A DNA stretch of 64,000 nt from Actinoplanes campanulatus (lineage in GTDB: Bacteria; Actinomycetota; Actinomycetes; Mycobacteriales; Micromonosporaceae). Positions 39,499 to 47,614 of this stretch are shown one piece after another. Location of the stretch: assembly GCF_014647795.1 (NCBI RefSeq), contig NZ_BMPW01000031.1:1-64000 (forward strand), given 5' to 3'. Position numbers and translations under genes: made by a program. The notes beneath the pieces were generated by a model, which worked only from the letters and a program-made list of their open reading frames with translations, was not told the origin of the DNA and searched no databases. How positions within the stretch are numbered: position 1 is the first letter of the stretch; every line of letters starts with the position of its first letter.

Positions 39499-42400
39499 AT
39501 GCGTTCCTACATACGCAGCGTGGGTGACGCCGGACGGTTCCTCCCAGTCCCGAGAACCCCTGCGGGGTTCCGTGCGCTGGGTGCCGCCGTCCTGGCGACC
39601 ACGCTCGGTCTCAGCCTTACCGGCCCGGTTTCCGCCGCGACGGACGCGCCGTTCATCAGCGAGATCCACTACGACAACGCGGGCACCGACAGCGGCGAGA
39701 TGGTTGAGATCGAGGCCCCGGTCGGGTTCGACCTGAGTGGCTGGCAGCTCTACCTCTACAACGGCAGCGGCGGAGGCACGTACTCGCCGACCACCGCGCT
39801 CAGCGGGGTCGTTCCGGCCTCCGGCGTGCAGACCTACCCCATCGCCGGCCTCCAGAACGGCGCCCCGGACGGCCTCGCGCTGGTCAAGCCGGACGGCACG
39901 GTCGCCGAGTTCCTCAGCTACGAGGGCGTCCTCACCGCCACCAGCGGCCCGGCCGCCGGCCAGGCCAGCGTCGACATCGGAGTGTCCGAGGTGGGCACCG
40001 AGCCCGCCGGGCAGTCGCTGCAGAAGATCGACGGCGTCTGGACGGCGTCGGCCACCAGCACCTTCGGCACCCGCAACACGGCCACCCCCGAGGAGCCGGA
40101 AGAGCCGGAGGAGCCCGGGACCGGCTGTGCCGTCCCGGTCACCCACACGATCGCCGAGGTGCAGGGCACCGGCGCCGCCACCGGCCTGGCCGGCTCGACC
40201 GTCACCGTCGAGGGCGTCGTCACGGCCGACCACCGGACCGGCGGCTACAACGGCGTCTACGTGCAGACGGCCGGCAGCGGCGGGGACCGTCCGGTCACCG
40301 CGGGCACCGCGTCCGACGGCATCTTCGTCTACCTGACCTCGAACACCGCGAACCACCCGTCGGTGGCCGTCGGCGACCAGATCCGGGTGACCGGCTCGGT
40401 GAGCGAGTACAACGGGCTCACCCAGATCACCATCGCCGCGAAGGCCGACGTGCAGGTCTGCGCCACCGGCGCGACCCTGCCCGCCCCGGTTCCGCTGGCC
40501 CTGCCGCTGGACGACGCCGCCCGCGAGTCCGCCGAGGGCATGCTGGTCGCCCCGGTCGGCACCTACTCGGTCTCGGACGTCTACAACACCAACCGGTACG
40601 GCGAGATCGTCCTCGCGGCCGGTGGCGCCCCGGCCCGCATCCCGACCGACGCGGCCCGGCCCGGCAGCGACGCCGCGGCCCAGCTCAAGGCCGCCAACAA
40701 GGCCGGCCGCGTGCTGCTCGACGACGGCCGGACCACCAACCTGTCCACGGCCGGCGTGGCCCCGCCGTACTTTTCGGCCACCGAGCCGTTGCGGGTCGGC
40801 GACACCGTGGAGAAGTTCGGCGCGAGCGTGCTGAGCTACGGCTTCAGCGAGTGGCGTTTCCAGCCGGCCACCCCGGTCGACGCGAGCACCCCGGCGGCCG
40901 TCCGCACCTCGTTCAAGGCCACCAACCCGCGGACCGCCGCTCCGGCGAACGTCGGCGGCGACATCAGGGTCGCCAGCTTCAACGTGCTGAACTACTTCGT
41001 CCACTTCGGTGGCGAGGCACGTGGCGCGACCGACGCGGCGGCGTTCGCCAAGCAGGAAGCGAAGATCGTCAAGGCGATCACCGCCCTGGACGCCGACGTG
41101 GTCGCCCTCATGGAGATCGAGAACTCGGTCCGCTTCGAGGCGACCGAGACCCAGCTCGCGCTGAAGACCCTGGTCGCCGCCCTGAACGAGGCCGATGGCG
41201 CGGGCACCTGGGACTACGTCCGGTCGCCGGCCGAGCTGCCGGGCGCGGCCCAGCAGGACTACATCACCAGCGCGATCATCTTCAAGCCCGGTTCGGTGAC
41301 GCCGAAGGGCGCCTCCCGGTCGGTCAACGACGAGACGGTGTGGGGCAACGCCCGCGAGCCGATCGCGCAGACCTTCACCTCGGGCGCCATCGACTTCACC
41401 GTGGTCGCGAACCACTTCAAGTCGAAGAGCGCCTCGGTCACCCCGACCGGTGACAACGTCGACACCGGCGACGGGCAGGGCGCCTACAACGGCGACCGGA
41501 AGCGGCAGGCGCAGGCGCTGGCCACCTTCGTCGAGGGCCTCGGCACCGACAAGGTGATCCTGCTCGGTGACTTCAACTCGTACGGCCAGGAGGATCCGCT
41601 CCAGGTCCTGTACGACAAGGGCTTCACCGACGCGCACCCCGCGGACAAGTTCTCCTACGTCTTCGGCGGTGAGTCCGGCTCGCTCGACCACGCCCTGGTC
41701 ACCGACTCGCTGAAGAGCCGCGTCACCGGCGTCGACATCTGGAACATCAACTCCGTCGAGTCGTTCGCCTTCGAGTACGACGGCTACGCGCCGTTCTACG
41801 CGGAGAACGCGTACCGCTCCAGCGACCACGACCCGGTGGTCGTCGGCGTGGAGACCGGGCTGACCGGCCCGGTCGACCTCCAGCTGCTGAGCATCAACGA
41901 CTTCCACGGCCGGCTCGAGTCGCCGTCCACCTCGGGCGGCCAGGCCGTCGGTGGCGCCGCTCAGCTGGTCGGGCTGGTCGACCAGCTGCGGGCCGCGAAC
42001 CCGAACACCGCGTGGATCTCCAACGGTGACAACATCGGCGCGTCGACCTTCATCTCCGCGATCGACAACGACAACCCGACCATCGACGCCCTGAACGCCG
42101 GTGGCCTGGCCGTCTCCGCGGTCGGCAACCACGAGTTCGACAAGGGCCTCGCCGACCTGGTCGGCCGGGTCAGCGACCGGGCGGACTTCCCGCTGCTCGG
42201 CGCGAACGTGTACAAGGACGGCAAGCGCGTCCTGCCGGCCTACGACGTGCAGAACCTGGGCGGCGTGAAGGTCGGTTACATCGGTGTCGTCACCGAGCAG
42301 ACCGCCTCGCTGGTCAGCCCGGCCGGCATCGCCGGCGTCGAGTTCCACGACCCGGTCGCCGAGGCGAACGCCCTCGCCGCGCAGCTCTCCGACGGCGACG

Positions 42401-44343
42401 AGGCCAACGGCGAGGCCGACGTGCTCGTGCTGCTCGCCCACGAGGGCGCGCCGACCGAGCACATCGGCTCGGCCGAGGCCCTGGCGGCGGACCCGGTGTT
42501 CGGCCCGTTCACCCGGGTGAGCGCCGAGATCGACGCCATTTTCAGCGGCCACACCCACCAGCCGTACGCCTTCCAGATCCCGGTCCCGGGCGTGCCCGGC
42601 AAGACCCGCCCGGTCGTCCAGGCCGAGGACTACGGCGAAAAGCTGGGCAAGGTCGTCCTGACCTTCGACCCGGCCACCGGTGAGGTCACCGCCTCCACCT
42701 CCGAGCTGATCACGGTGGCCGGCTACCCGTCGAACACCGCGGTCGCCGGCATCGTCGCCGCGGCCAAGACGAACGCCACCGAGCTGGGCAAGCAGCAGCT
42801 CGGCAAGATCTCCGGCGACATCAAGCGGGCCTACACGGCCGCGGGCGCCGAGGACCGTGGCGCCGAGTCGGTGCTCGGCAACCTGATCGCCGACGTCCAG
42901 CTGGACCAGACCACGGACGCCGGCCGTGGCGGCGCGCAGATCGCCTTCATGAACCCGGGTGGCCTGCGGGCCGACCTGCTGTACGGCACCGACGGCACGA
43001 TCACCTACTCGCAGGCGTTCGCGGTTCAGCCGTTCGCCAACGACGTGGTGACCCAGACCCTCACCGGCGCCCAGATCAAGCAGGTGCTGGAGGAGCAGTG
43101 GCAGCCCGCCGGGGCCTCACGTCCGGTGCTGCACCTCGGCTCGTCGAAGGGGCTTACCTACTCCTACGACGTGAACCAGGCGCGCGGCTCGAAGATCATC
43201 GCATCGACGCTCAAGCTGAACGGGGTCACCCTCGACCCGAACGGCACCTACCGGGTCACGTCGAACTCGTTCCTCGCCACCGGTGGTGACAACTTCACCA
43301 CCCTGGGCAAGGGCACGAACAAGGTGACGACCGGCGACAACGACCTCACCATGCTGGTCAACTACTTCGCCGCGCACACGCCGATCACCGCGGACACCAC
43401 GCCGCGCAGCACGGCGGGCGTCCTGGACGCCACCGCCCCGACGGGCACCTACGCCCTGAACACGGCGGCGCTCTGGCCCGGTCAGACGGTGACGCTGACC
43501 GAGACCGCGCTGGACGACGACGTCAGCGACAACGCGAAGATCACCCGGGTGGTGAACTGGGGCGACGGCAGCGCGGCTGAGACCCTGGCGGCCGGCACGA
43601 CCACGGCGACCCACCGGTACGCCGCGGCCGGCGGCTACCAGGTGACCGTGACCCTCACCGACGAGGTGGGCAACAGCGGCCCGGCGGCCTTCACCGGCGC
43701 GTCCACCGTCACCGTGGCGGCGCAGGCCGGCCGGTACACGCTGGACCCGAAGGCGATCTGGGCGTCGCAGTCGGCCACCCTGGGCCTCAGCGGCGTCACC
43801 GGCGCCACCGAGATCTCGGTCGACTGGGGCGACGGGGTCACCACCCGCTCCTCGGTGAACAACGCGACCGTGTCGCACGCGTACACCAGGGCCGGTCTGT
43901 TCACGGTCAAGGCCACGCCGGTCAACCCGGCGGGCAACGGGACCACGGTGACCGTCGGCAGGATCCTGGTCGCCCAGGACTTCTTCGCCCCGGAGATCCT
44001 CCTGAACGAGCCGCGCAACGAGGAGCGGATCTCGTCCTGGCAGACCCTTTCCGGCTCGGCGTACGACCTGGGCATCGGCGTCGCGACCGCGAACGCCAAG
44101 CTGGTCCAGGAGCGGTCCGGCAAGTGGTACTACTACGCGGCCGGCACGTGGACCCGGGCGACCTCGGAGCGGGACGCCCAGGCCAGGGCCGCGGTGGTCA
44201 GCGCCGCCCCGGACGCCAAGGGCAACTGGAGCATCGCGCTCACCGGCGTCGGCAAGGGCAAGCTGGTGATCAGCTACTGGGCTGAGGACAGGGTCGGCAA
44301 CGACTCGAAGGTCCGCGTCCACACCGCTCGCATCACCAGGTAA
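39499..44343 (+). CDS. Giant secreted endonuclease/exonuclease-phosphatase and 5'-nucleotidase fusion with PKD-like repeats
   Basis: The 1,614-residue protein has a signal peptide ending near GPVSAATD and a lamin-tail-like domain (FISEIHYDNAGTDSGEMVEI region). An OB-fold region follows (ITVEG-type repeats, about 210-330). The ExeM/NucH-type endonuclease-exonuclease-phosphatase domain is at about 490-790 (RVASFNVLNYF, LMEIEN, ILLGDFNS, SSDHDPVV). The metallophosphatase of UshA-type 5'-nucleotidases is at about 795-1100 (LLSINDFHG, GDNIGAST, VGNHEFD, FSGHTHQP), then its C-terminal domain (MNPGGLRADL). Two PKD-like repeats (WGDGSAAETL, WGDGVTTRSS) and a final beta domain end the protein. It should degrade external DNA and release phosphate from the nucleotides. 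The two enzymes are usually separate proteins. Confidence 0.9.
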   Translation: MRSYIRSVGDAGRFLPVPRTPAGFRALGAAVLATTLGLSLTGPVSAATDAPFISEIHYDNAGTDSGEMVEIEAPVGFDLSGWQLYLYNGSGGGTYSPTTALSGVVPASGVQTYPIAGLQNGAPDGLALVKPDGTVAEFLSYEGVLTATSGPAAGQASVDIGVSEVGTEPAGQSLQKIDGVWTASATSTFGTRNTATPEEPEEPEEPGTGCAVPVTHTIAEVQGTGAATGLAGSTVTVEGVVTADHRTGGYNGVYVQTAGSGGDRPVTAGTASDGIFVYLTSNTANHPSVAVGDQIRVTGSVSEYNGLTQITIAAKADVQVCATGATLPAPVPLALPLDDAARESAEGMLVAPVGTYSVSDVYNTNRYGEIVLAAGGAPARIPTDAARPGSDAAAQLKAANKAGRVLLDDGRTTNLSTAGVAPPYFSATEPLRVGDTVEKFGASVLSYGFSEWRFQPATPVDASTPAAVRTSFKATNPRTAAPANVGGDIRVASFNVLNYFVHFGGEARGATDAAAFAKQEAKIVKAITALDADVVALMEIENSVRFEATETQLALKTLVAALNEADGAGTWDYVRSPAELPGAAQQDYITSAIIFKPGSVTPKGASRSVNDETVWGNAREPIAQTFTSGAIDFTVVANHFKSKSASVTPTGDNVDTGDGQGAYNGDRKRQAQALATFVEGLGTDKVILLGDFNSYGQEDPLQVLYDKGFTDAHPADKFSYVFGGESGSLDHALVTDSLKSRVTGVDIWNINSVESFAFEYDGYAPFYAENAYRSSDHDPVVVGVETGLTGPVDLQLLSINDFHGRLESPSTSGGQAVGGAAQLVGLVDQLRAANPNTAWISNGDNIGASTFISAIDNDNPTIDALNAGGLAVSAVGNHEFDKGLADLVGRVSDRADFPLLGANVYKDGKRVLPAYDVQNLGGVKVGYIGVVTEQTASLVSPAGIAGVEFHDPVAEANALAAQLSDGDEANGEADVLVLLAHEGAPTEHIGSAEALAADPVFGPFTRVSAEIDAIFSGHTHQPYAFQIPVPGVPGKTRPVVQAEDYGEKLGKVVLTFDPATGEVTASTSELITVAGYPSNTAVAGIVAAAKTNATELGKQQLGKISGDIKRAYTAAGAEDRGAESVLGNLIADVQLDQTTDAGRGGAQIAFMNPGGLRADLLYGTDGTITYSQAFAVQPFANDVVTQTLTGAQIKQVLEEQWQPAGASRPVLHLGSSKGLTYSYDVNQARGSKIIASTLKLNGVTLDPNGTYRVTSNSFLATGGDNFTTLGKGTNKVTTGDNDLTMLVNYFAAHTPITADTTPRSTAGVLDATAPTGTYALNTAALWPGQTVTLTETALDDDVSDNAKITRVVNWGDGSAAETLAAGTTTATHRYAAAGGYQVTVTLTDEVGNSGPAAFTGASTVTVAAQAGRYTLDPKAIWASQSATLGLSGVTGATEISVDWGDGVTTRSSVNNATVSHAYTRAGLFTVKATPVNPAGNGTTVTVGRILVAQDFFAPEILLNEPRNEERISSWQTLSGSAYDLGIGVATANAKLVQERSGKWYYYAAGTWTRATSERDAQARAAVVSAAPDAKGNWSIALTGVGKGKLVISYWAEDRVGNDSKVRVHTARITR

Positions 44344-44354
44344 CACGAGCAGCG

Positions 44355-44391
44355 AGAAGGCCCCCGCCGTACGGTGGGGGCCTTCTTGTTT
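44355..44391 (+). terminator. Terminator of the nuclease/nucleotidase gene
   Basis: AGAAGGCCCCCGCC (44355-44368) pairs with GGTGGGGGCCTTCT (44373-44386) with a four-base loop, followed by TGTTT. It begins 12 bp after the stop codon. Confidence 0.9.
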
Positions 44392-44424
44392 GCGAGGTTT
44401 TGTCGATATTTACTATAGAAACGG
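44390..44424 (+). promoter_or_regulatory. Promoter of the haloperoxidase-like gene (leaderless)
   Basis: TTGCGA (about 44390-44395) and TACTAT (44411-44416) have a near-consensus spacing of about 16 bp. The GTG at 44424 lies 7 bp after the -10 box, so the transcript probably starts at or next to the start codon. This also argues against the earlier TTG at 44400. Confidence 0.6.
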
Positions 44425-45647
44425 TGGGTTATTCGACGATTGTCAAGAAAGTCGGCGCGGGGCTGCTCGGCGCCGTCACCGTGACCGCCATCGGCACCGC
44501 CGTGCCCGTGGCCGCCGCGCCGGCCACCGATTCCGTGCTGACCTGGTACGACGCCACCGCGGCGGCGATCACCGCCGGTGGAGCCGACACCCAGGTGACC
44601 AACGGCCGCACCTGGGCGATCGGCTGGCTGGCCGCGGCCCGGGCACAGAGCGGCTCCCCCGCGAAGGCCTACCAGCGCGCGGCCCTGGCCGGAGCGGTCC
44701 ACCGGACCCTGATCACTCTGACCCCCACCCAGGCCGCCGCGGCCGACACCGTGCTCGCCGCCGACCTCGCCACCATCCCGGACGGGCCGGCCAAGGACCG
44801 GGGGCTCGCCGCCGGCCGGGACGAGGCCGCCGACCTGATCGCCGAGCGGGCCGGGGACGGGCTCGACCCGGCCTCGGTGAACAAGCCGTTCCCGGTGCCG
44901 GCCGCCGTGCGCGGCATCTGGCAGCTCACCCCGCCGGCGTACGCCCCGGCCACCCAGTACGGCAACCGGGTGGCCCGCCCGTTCGCCCTGCGCCGCGCCG
45001 CCCAGTTCCGTCCGGCCCCGCCCCCGGCGCTCGACTCGGCCCGGTACCGGCGGGACATCGCCGAGGTGAAGGCGTACGGCGCGGCGAACAGCAAGGTCCG
45101 CACCCGGGCGCAGACCGCCACCGCCACCTTCTGGCTCGGCTCGTCGTACGTGCTCTACACCCCGATCCTGCGGGCCGCCGTCGAGCAGTCCCGTGGCCCG
45201 GTCGCCGAGCGCACCCGGCTCGTCGCCCTGTTCCACGTCGCCTCGGTCGACACCCAGATCGCCACGTCCGACGCCAAGTACGCGTACCGGCTGTGGCGCC
45301 CGGTCACCGCGATCCGGGCCGGCGGCGACGCGGAGTGGCTGCCGCTGCACGCCACCCCGGCGCATCCGGACTACCCGAGTGGGCACAACACGTACTCCGG
45401 CTCGGCCGAGCAGATCCTGACCGTGCTGTTCGGCCCGAAGGCGCGCGGCGCGTACACCGTCCCGAGCCCCTCGGCGCCCGGTGTGACCCGCACCTACACC
45501 GACTGGAAGGTGCCGAGTCTGGAGAACGTGGACGCCCGCGTCTGGTCCGGCATCCACACCCGTTTGGCCGACGAGGCCGGCATCAAGCTCGGTAAGGATG
45601 TGGCCGCGAACACCGTCCGCAACGCCCGGACGCTCCTCGCCGGATAA
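44424..45647 (+). CDS. Secreted vanadium-dependent haloperoxidase/PAP2-family protein
   Basis: From GTG 44424 the 407-residue protein has a signal peptide ending in PVAAAPATD. The PAP2/haloperoxidase phosphate- or vanadate-binding motifs are K-x6-RP (KYAYRLWRP), PSGH (HPDYPSGHNTYSG) and R-x5-H (ARVWSGIHTRLADEAG). Members of this actinobacterial group are called vanadium haloperoxidases; whether this one binds vanadate or is a phosphatase cannot be told. The start is chosen because a -10 box lies 7 bp upstream. The gene is flanked by terminators on both sides. Confidence 0.85.
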   Translation: MGYSTIVKKVGAGLLGAVTVTAIGTAVPVAAAPATDSVLTWYDATAAAITAGGADTQVTNGRTWAIGWLAAARAQSGSPAKAYQRAALAGAVHRTLITLTPTQAAAADTVLAADLATIPDGPAKDRGLAAGRDEAADLIAERAGDGLDPASVNKPFPVPAAVRGIWQLTPPAYAPATQYGNRVARPFALRRAAQFRPAPPPALDSARYRRDIAEVKAYGAANSKVRTRAQTATATFWLGSSYVLYTPILRAAVEQSRGPVAERTRLVALFHVASVDTQIATSDAKYAYRLWRPVTAIRAGGDAEWLPLHATPAHPDYPSGHNTYSGSAEQILTVLFGPKARGAYTVPSPSAPGVTRTYTDWKVPSLENVDARVWSGIHTRLADEAGIKLGKDVAANTVRNARTLLAG

Positions 45648-45660
45648 CTCTTCCGCTACG

Positions 45661-45692
45661 GATACGGCTGGCGCCTCGGCGCCAGCCGTATC
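45661..45692. terminator. Hairpin terminator after the haloperoxidase-like gene
   Basis: GATACGGCTGGCGCC (45661-45675) and GGCGCCAGCCGTATC (45678-45692) form a perfect 15-bp stem with a 2-base loop, 13 bp after the stop. There is no T run, but stability and position fit a terminator. Confidence 0.8.
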
Positions 45693-45739
45693 ACGTCAAG
45701 TAGCCGGTATTTTGATCACCGGCGAAATGGGAGGATCGG

Positions 45740-46459
45740 ATGAGCGTCCGAACGAGTCGATACTCGTGGATCGTTCTTGCTGTAGGGCTGGTGATTCTGG
45801 CTCTCGGTGTCGTCCTTCTGATGAACGGCACGGCCGGGTGCGGGCCGGCCGAAACGCGCGTCGGCAACCAATGCGTCACTGTGGGTGATGAGACCGGTCT
45901 GGCGCGCCCGCTGGAGCACTCGGTCGGCCGGCTCGCCGGGATGCTCACCATCGGCCTCGGCGTCCTGCTCGGTGCGGCCGGGGTCTATCTCACCTTCTTC
46001 GCCGACCGGTCGGTCAGCCCGGCCACCGGGGTGGGCGACCGGATCGAGTTGGCCCGTCGTGAGGGCTGGCGCTTCCTCGACGTCGACCCCGACCTGCTGG
46101 CGGACTGGAGCGACACCCCCGACTTCGGCGAGGACCAGCCGGCGTACGCGGTCCTGCGCGGGGTTCACGACGACCTCGAGTTCGTGGTCTTCGACTACCG
46201 CAAGCCGGACAGCGGCGAACTGGCCACCGCGTGGATCGTCTACCTGCCGGAACCGTCGCGGGCCTTCGTCAAGTGGGCGACCAGTCAGGAGCCGCTCTAC
46301 CGGCGTCCGCTCAACATGGTGGGGGTGCGGGCGGACGCGATCGTCGACATCGGCCGCCAGGTGCACCGGTCCACCGAGCCGGAGAGTGTCCTGCGCCAGA
46401 TTCGGGCGCTGGCCGAGATCATCCGTCACTTCGAGGGGCAGGCCGCTGCCAGCTCCTGA
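45740..46459 (+). CDS. Membrane protein of unknown function
   Basis: The 239-residue product has two N-terminal membrane helices (SWIVLAVGLVILALGVVLLM, LAGMLTIGLGVLLGAAGVYLTFF) separated by a short loop with two Cys (CGPAETRVGNQC), probably disulfide-bonded outside. A cytoplasmic domain of about 145 residues follows (DRIELARREGWRFLDVDPDLL, DDLEFVVFDYR). I do not recognise a family. GGGAGGA sits 4 bp before the ATG. The last 41 bases overlap the convergent DUF3040 gene. Confidence 0.75.
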   Translation: MSVRTSRYSWIVLAVGLVILALGVVLLMNGTAGCGPAETRVGNQCVTVGDETGLARPLEHSVGRLAGMLTIGLGVLLGAAGVYLTFFADRSVSPATGVGDRIELARREGWRFLDVDPDLLADWSDTPDFGEDQPAYAVLRGVHDDLEFVVFDYRKPDSGELATAWIVYLPEPSRAFVKWATSQEPLYRRPLNMVGVRADAIVDIGRQVHRSTEPESVLRQIRALAEIIRHFEGQAAASS

Positions 46460-46733
46460 CCTCGCGCCGCCTGCGCAGCCGGTGGGCCGCGGCGCCGGTG
46501 GTGACCGCCGCCCAGAGGGTGGCGAGGGACGCGACGATCCACCAGCCCACCACGGCCAGCACGATGGCGACGGCGGTGACGAGGGCGGACAGGATGAACA
46601 GTGGAAGCGGAGCGAAGCCGGTCGGTGACACGCTGAAGTTTCCGCCGCCCATTCGGGCACAGAAGTCGGGATCATCCCGTCGGAGCTGGCGTTCCAGCTG
46701 TGCCAGCCGCCGACTGTCCTCTTTGCTGAGCAT
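46419..46733 (-). CDS. DUF3040 small membrane protein
   Basis: The 104-residue protein begins MLSKEDSRRLAQLERQLRRD, the typical DUF3040 start, and has two membrane helices (LFILSALVTAVAIVLAVVG, WIVASLATLWAAVTTGAAA). Function is unknown; the family is widespread in actinobacteria. The 3' end overlaps the convergent membrane-protein gene by 41 bp. Confidence 0.8.
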   Translation of the reverse strand: MLSKEDSRRLAQLERQLRRDDPDFCARMGGGNFSVSPTGFAPLPLFILSALVTAVAIVLAVVGWWIVASLATLWAAVTTGAAAHRLRRRREVRSWQRPAPRSDG

Positions 46734-46850
46734 GTCCGCTACCTTCCGGTCCGCCGAGCCGGTGAAGCATGGATCGAGATGGGGCGATCCCGATCAGAGC
46801 CCATTGTTACCTCTGAGTTGCCTCGGTGATACGTCTGCGTGTGCCGAATT

Positions 46851-46883
46851 TTGGTCCCGGTCCGCTCCGGACAGTGGGACCAA
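46851..46883. promoter_or_regulatory. Inverted repeat in the gap before the first RiPP precursor
   Basis: TTGGTCCC (46851-46858) and GGGACCAA (46876-46883) are perfect arms enclosing a smaller GTCCG/CGGAC repeat. They lie about 160 bp upstream of the first precursor start. The 308-bp gap 46734-47041 holds no convincing gene besides this repeat and the hairpin at 47003. It may be an operator or a transcript structure. Confidence 0.45.
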
Positions 46884-47002
46884 CCGGACTCTTGCCGCAT
46901 CGGGTACAACGTCCCGCGGTCCCGGGGATGACGGCCGGTCCAGGGCAAACCGCGACGTACGGCCGTCGGATGACCTTATGGTTGGCTATCGTGATCGTAT
47001 TT

Positions 47003-47022
47003 GGGCCGGGGCAACCCGGCCC
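47003..47022 (+). promoter_or_regulatory. GNRA-loop hairpin just upstream of the first RiPP precursor
   Basis: GGGCCGGG (47003-47010) and CCCGGCCC (47015-47022) form a perfect 8-bp stem closed by a GCAA tetraloop. It ends 7 bp before the GGTGGAGG ribosome binding site of the precursor gene. There is no T run, so it is more likely a 5' stabilising or regulatory structure than a terminator. Confidence 0.55.
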
Positions 47023-47041
47023 TTGTCAGGTGGAGGGCGGC

Positions 47042-47257
47042 ATGGGCGGCGCCGGCCAGAGTGATCCGGACGTGCCGGGCTTGATCGACGTCACGGATCT
47101 CCCGGTGGACCGCCTTATCGCGGACGGCGATTCCGTGCTCGCCAACGCCATCCGGCGCTTGTTGATCGAATTCGACGGTGCGCGGGAAGTTCTTTCCGCC
47201 TTCGACAACTTCGCCGGCGATCCACCGGGCGCCGCGAGCGCCGAATCCGAGCGATAG
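47042..47257 (+). CDS. Putative RiPP precursor 1 (FxsA-like, F-x-N-F variant)
   Basis: This 71-residue peptide (ATG 47042, GGAGG 8 bp upstream) has a leader IDVTDLPVDRLIADGDSVLAN at residues 15-35, followed by REVLSAFDNFAG (48-59) and a 12-residue Pro/Ala/Glu tail. It is clearly paralogous to the peptide at 50548, sharing DVT, P-x-D, DSVLAN, RE-x-L and AF-x-NFA. The leader pattern is that of FxsA-type precursors modified by radical SAM proteins of the FxsB group. Classical FxsA ends in F-x-S-x-x; here the motif is Phe54-Asp-Asn56 followed by Phe57, and it is internal. I predict a Phe54-Asn56 crosslink. It lies 357 bp before the NB-ARC/TPR gene. Confidence 0.72.
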   Translation: MGGAGQSDPDVPGLIDVTDLPVDRLIADGDSVLANAIRRLLIEFDGAREVLSAFDNFAGDPPGAASAESER

Positions 47258-47441
47258 CCTCGGTCTCCTCCTTCGCCCGGCGCACCGAACCGGAGGTGGC
47301 GGCCAGGCAGCCGATCGCCTGCAAGGTCGATTCGCCGCTGAGTTCCCCGGTCAGAAACAGAATCAGGACCGTCACCACGACCGCCACGAAGGCCAGTTCG
47401 TTCGCGACCCGGTCCGCGCCGGGCCTTTGGTGATCACGCAT
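47115..47441 (-). CDS. Possible small membrane protein, antisense to precursor 1
   Basis: A frame from ATG 47441 (GAGGAGGG 7-8 bp upstream) encodes 108 residues with one membrane helix (VANELAFVAVVVTVLILFLTG) followed by an Ala/Glu-rich and then Arg-rich tail. The good ribosome binding site and helix favour a real gene in the otherwise empty 47258-47614 space. Against it, the last 143 bp run antisense through the precursor 1 gene, and the Arg-rich tail looks like a non-coding reading. Function unknown. Confidence 0.4.
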   Translation of the reverse strand: MRDHQRPGADRVANELAFVAVVVTVLILFLTGELSGESTLQAIGCLAATSGSVRRAKEETEAIARIRRSRRPVDRRRSCRRRKELPAHRRIRSTSAGWRWRARNRRPR

Positions 47442-47614
47442 TTGCCGACCCTCCTCGACGATCTTTCCGCCTGAACCAATCCTCGATCCTCCGGAATGCG
47501 CGAGAACGGATCCTGGCATTCATCGCCACAAGTTGACGGTTGGCGTACGCCCGTTTCTCGTGAAATCCTGTCTGACACAACTTGACGATTCTTGGCAGCG
47601 TCGGAGCGTGACTC

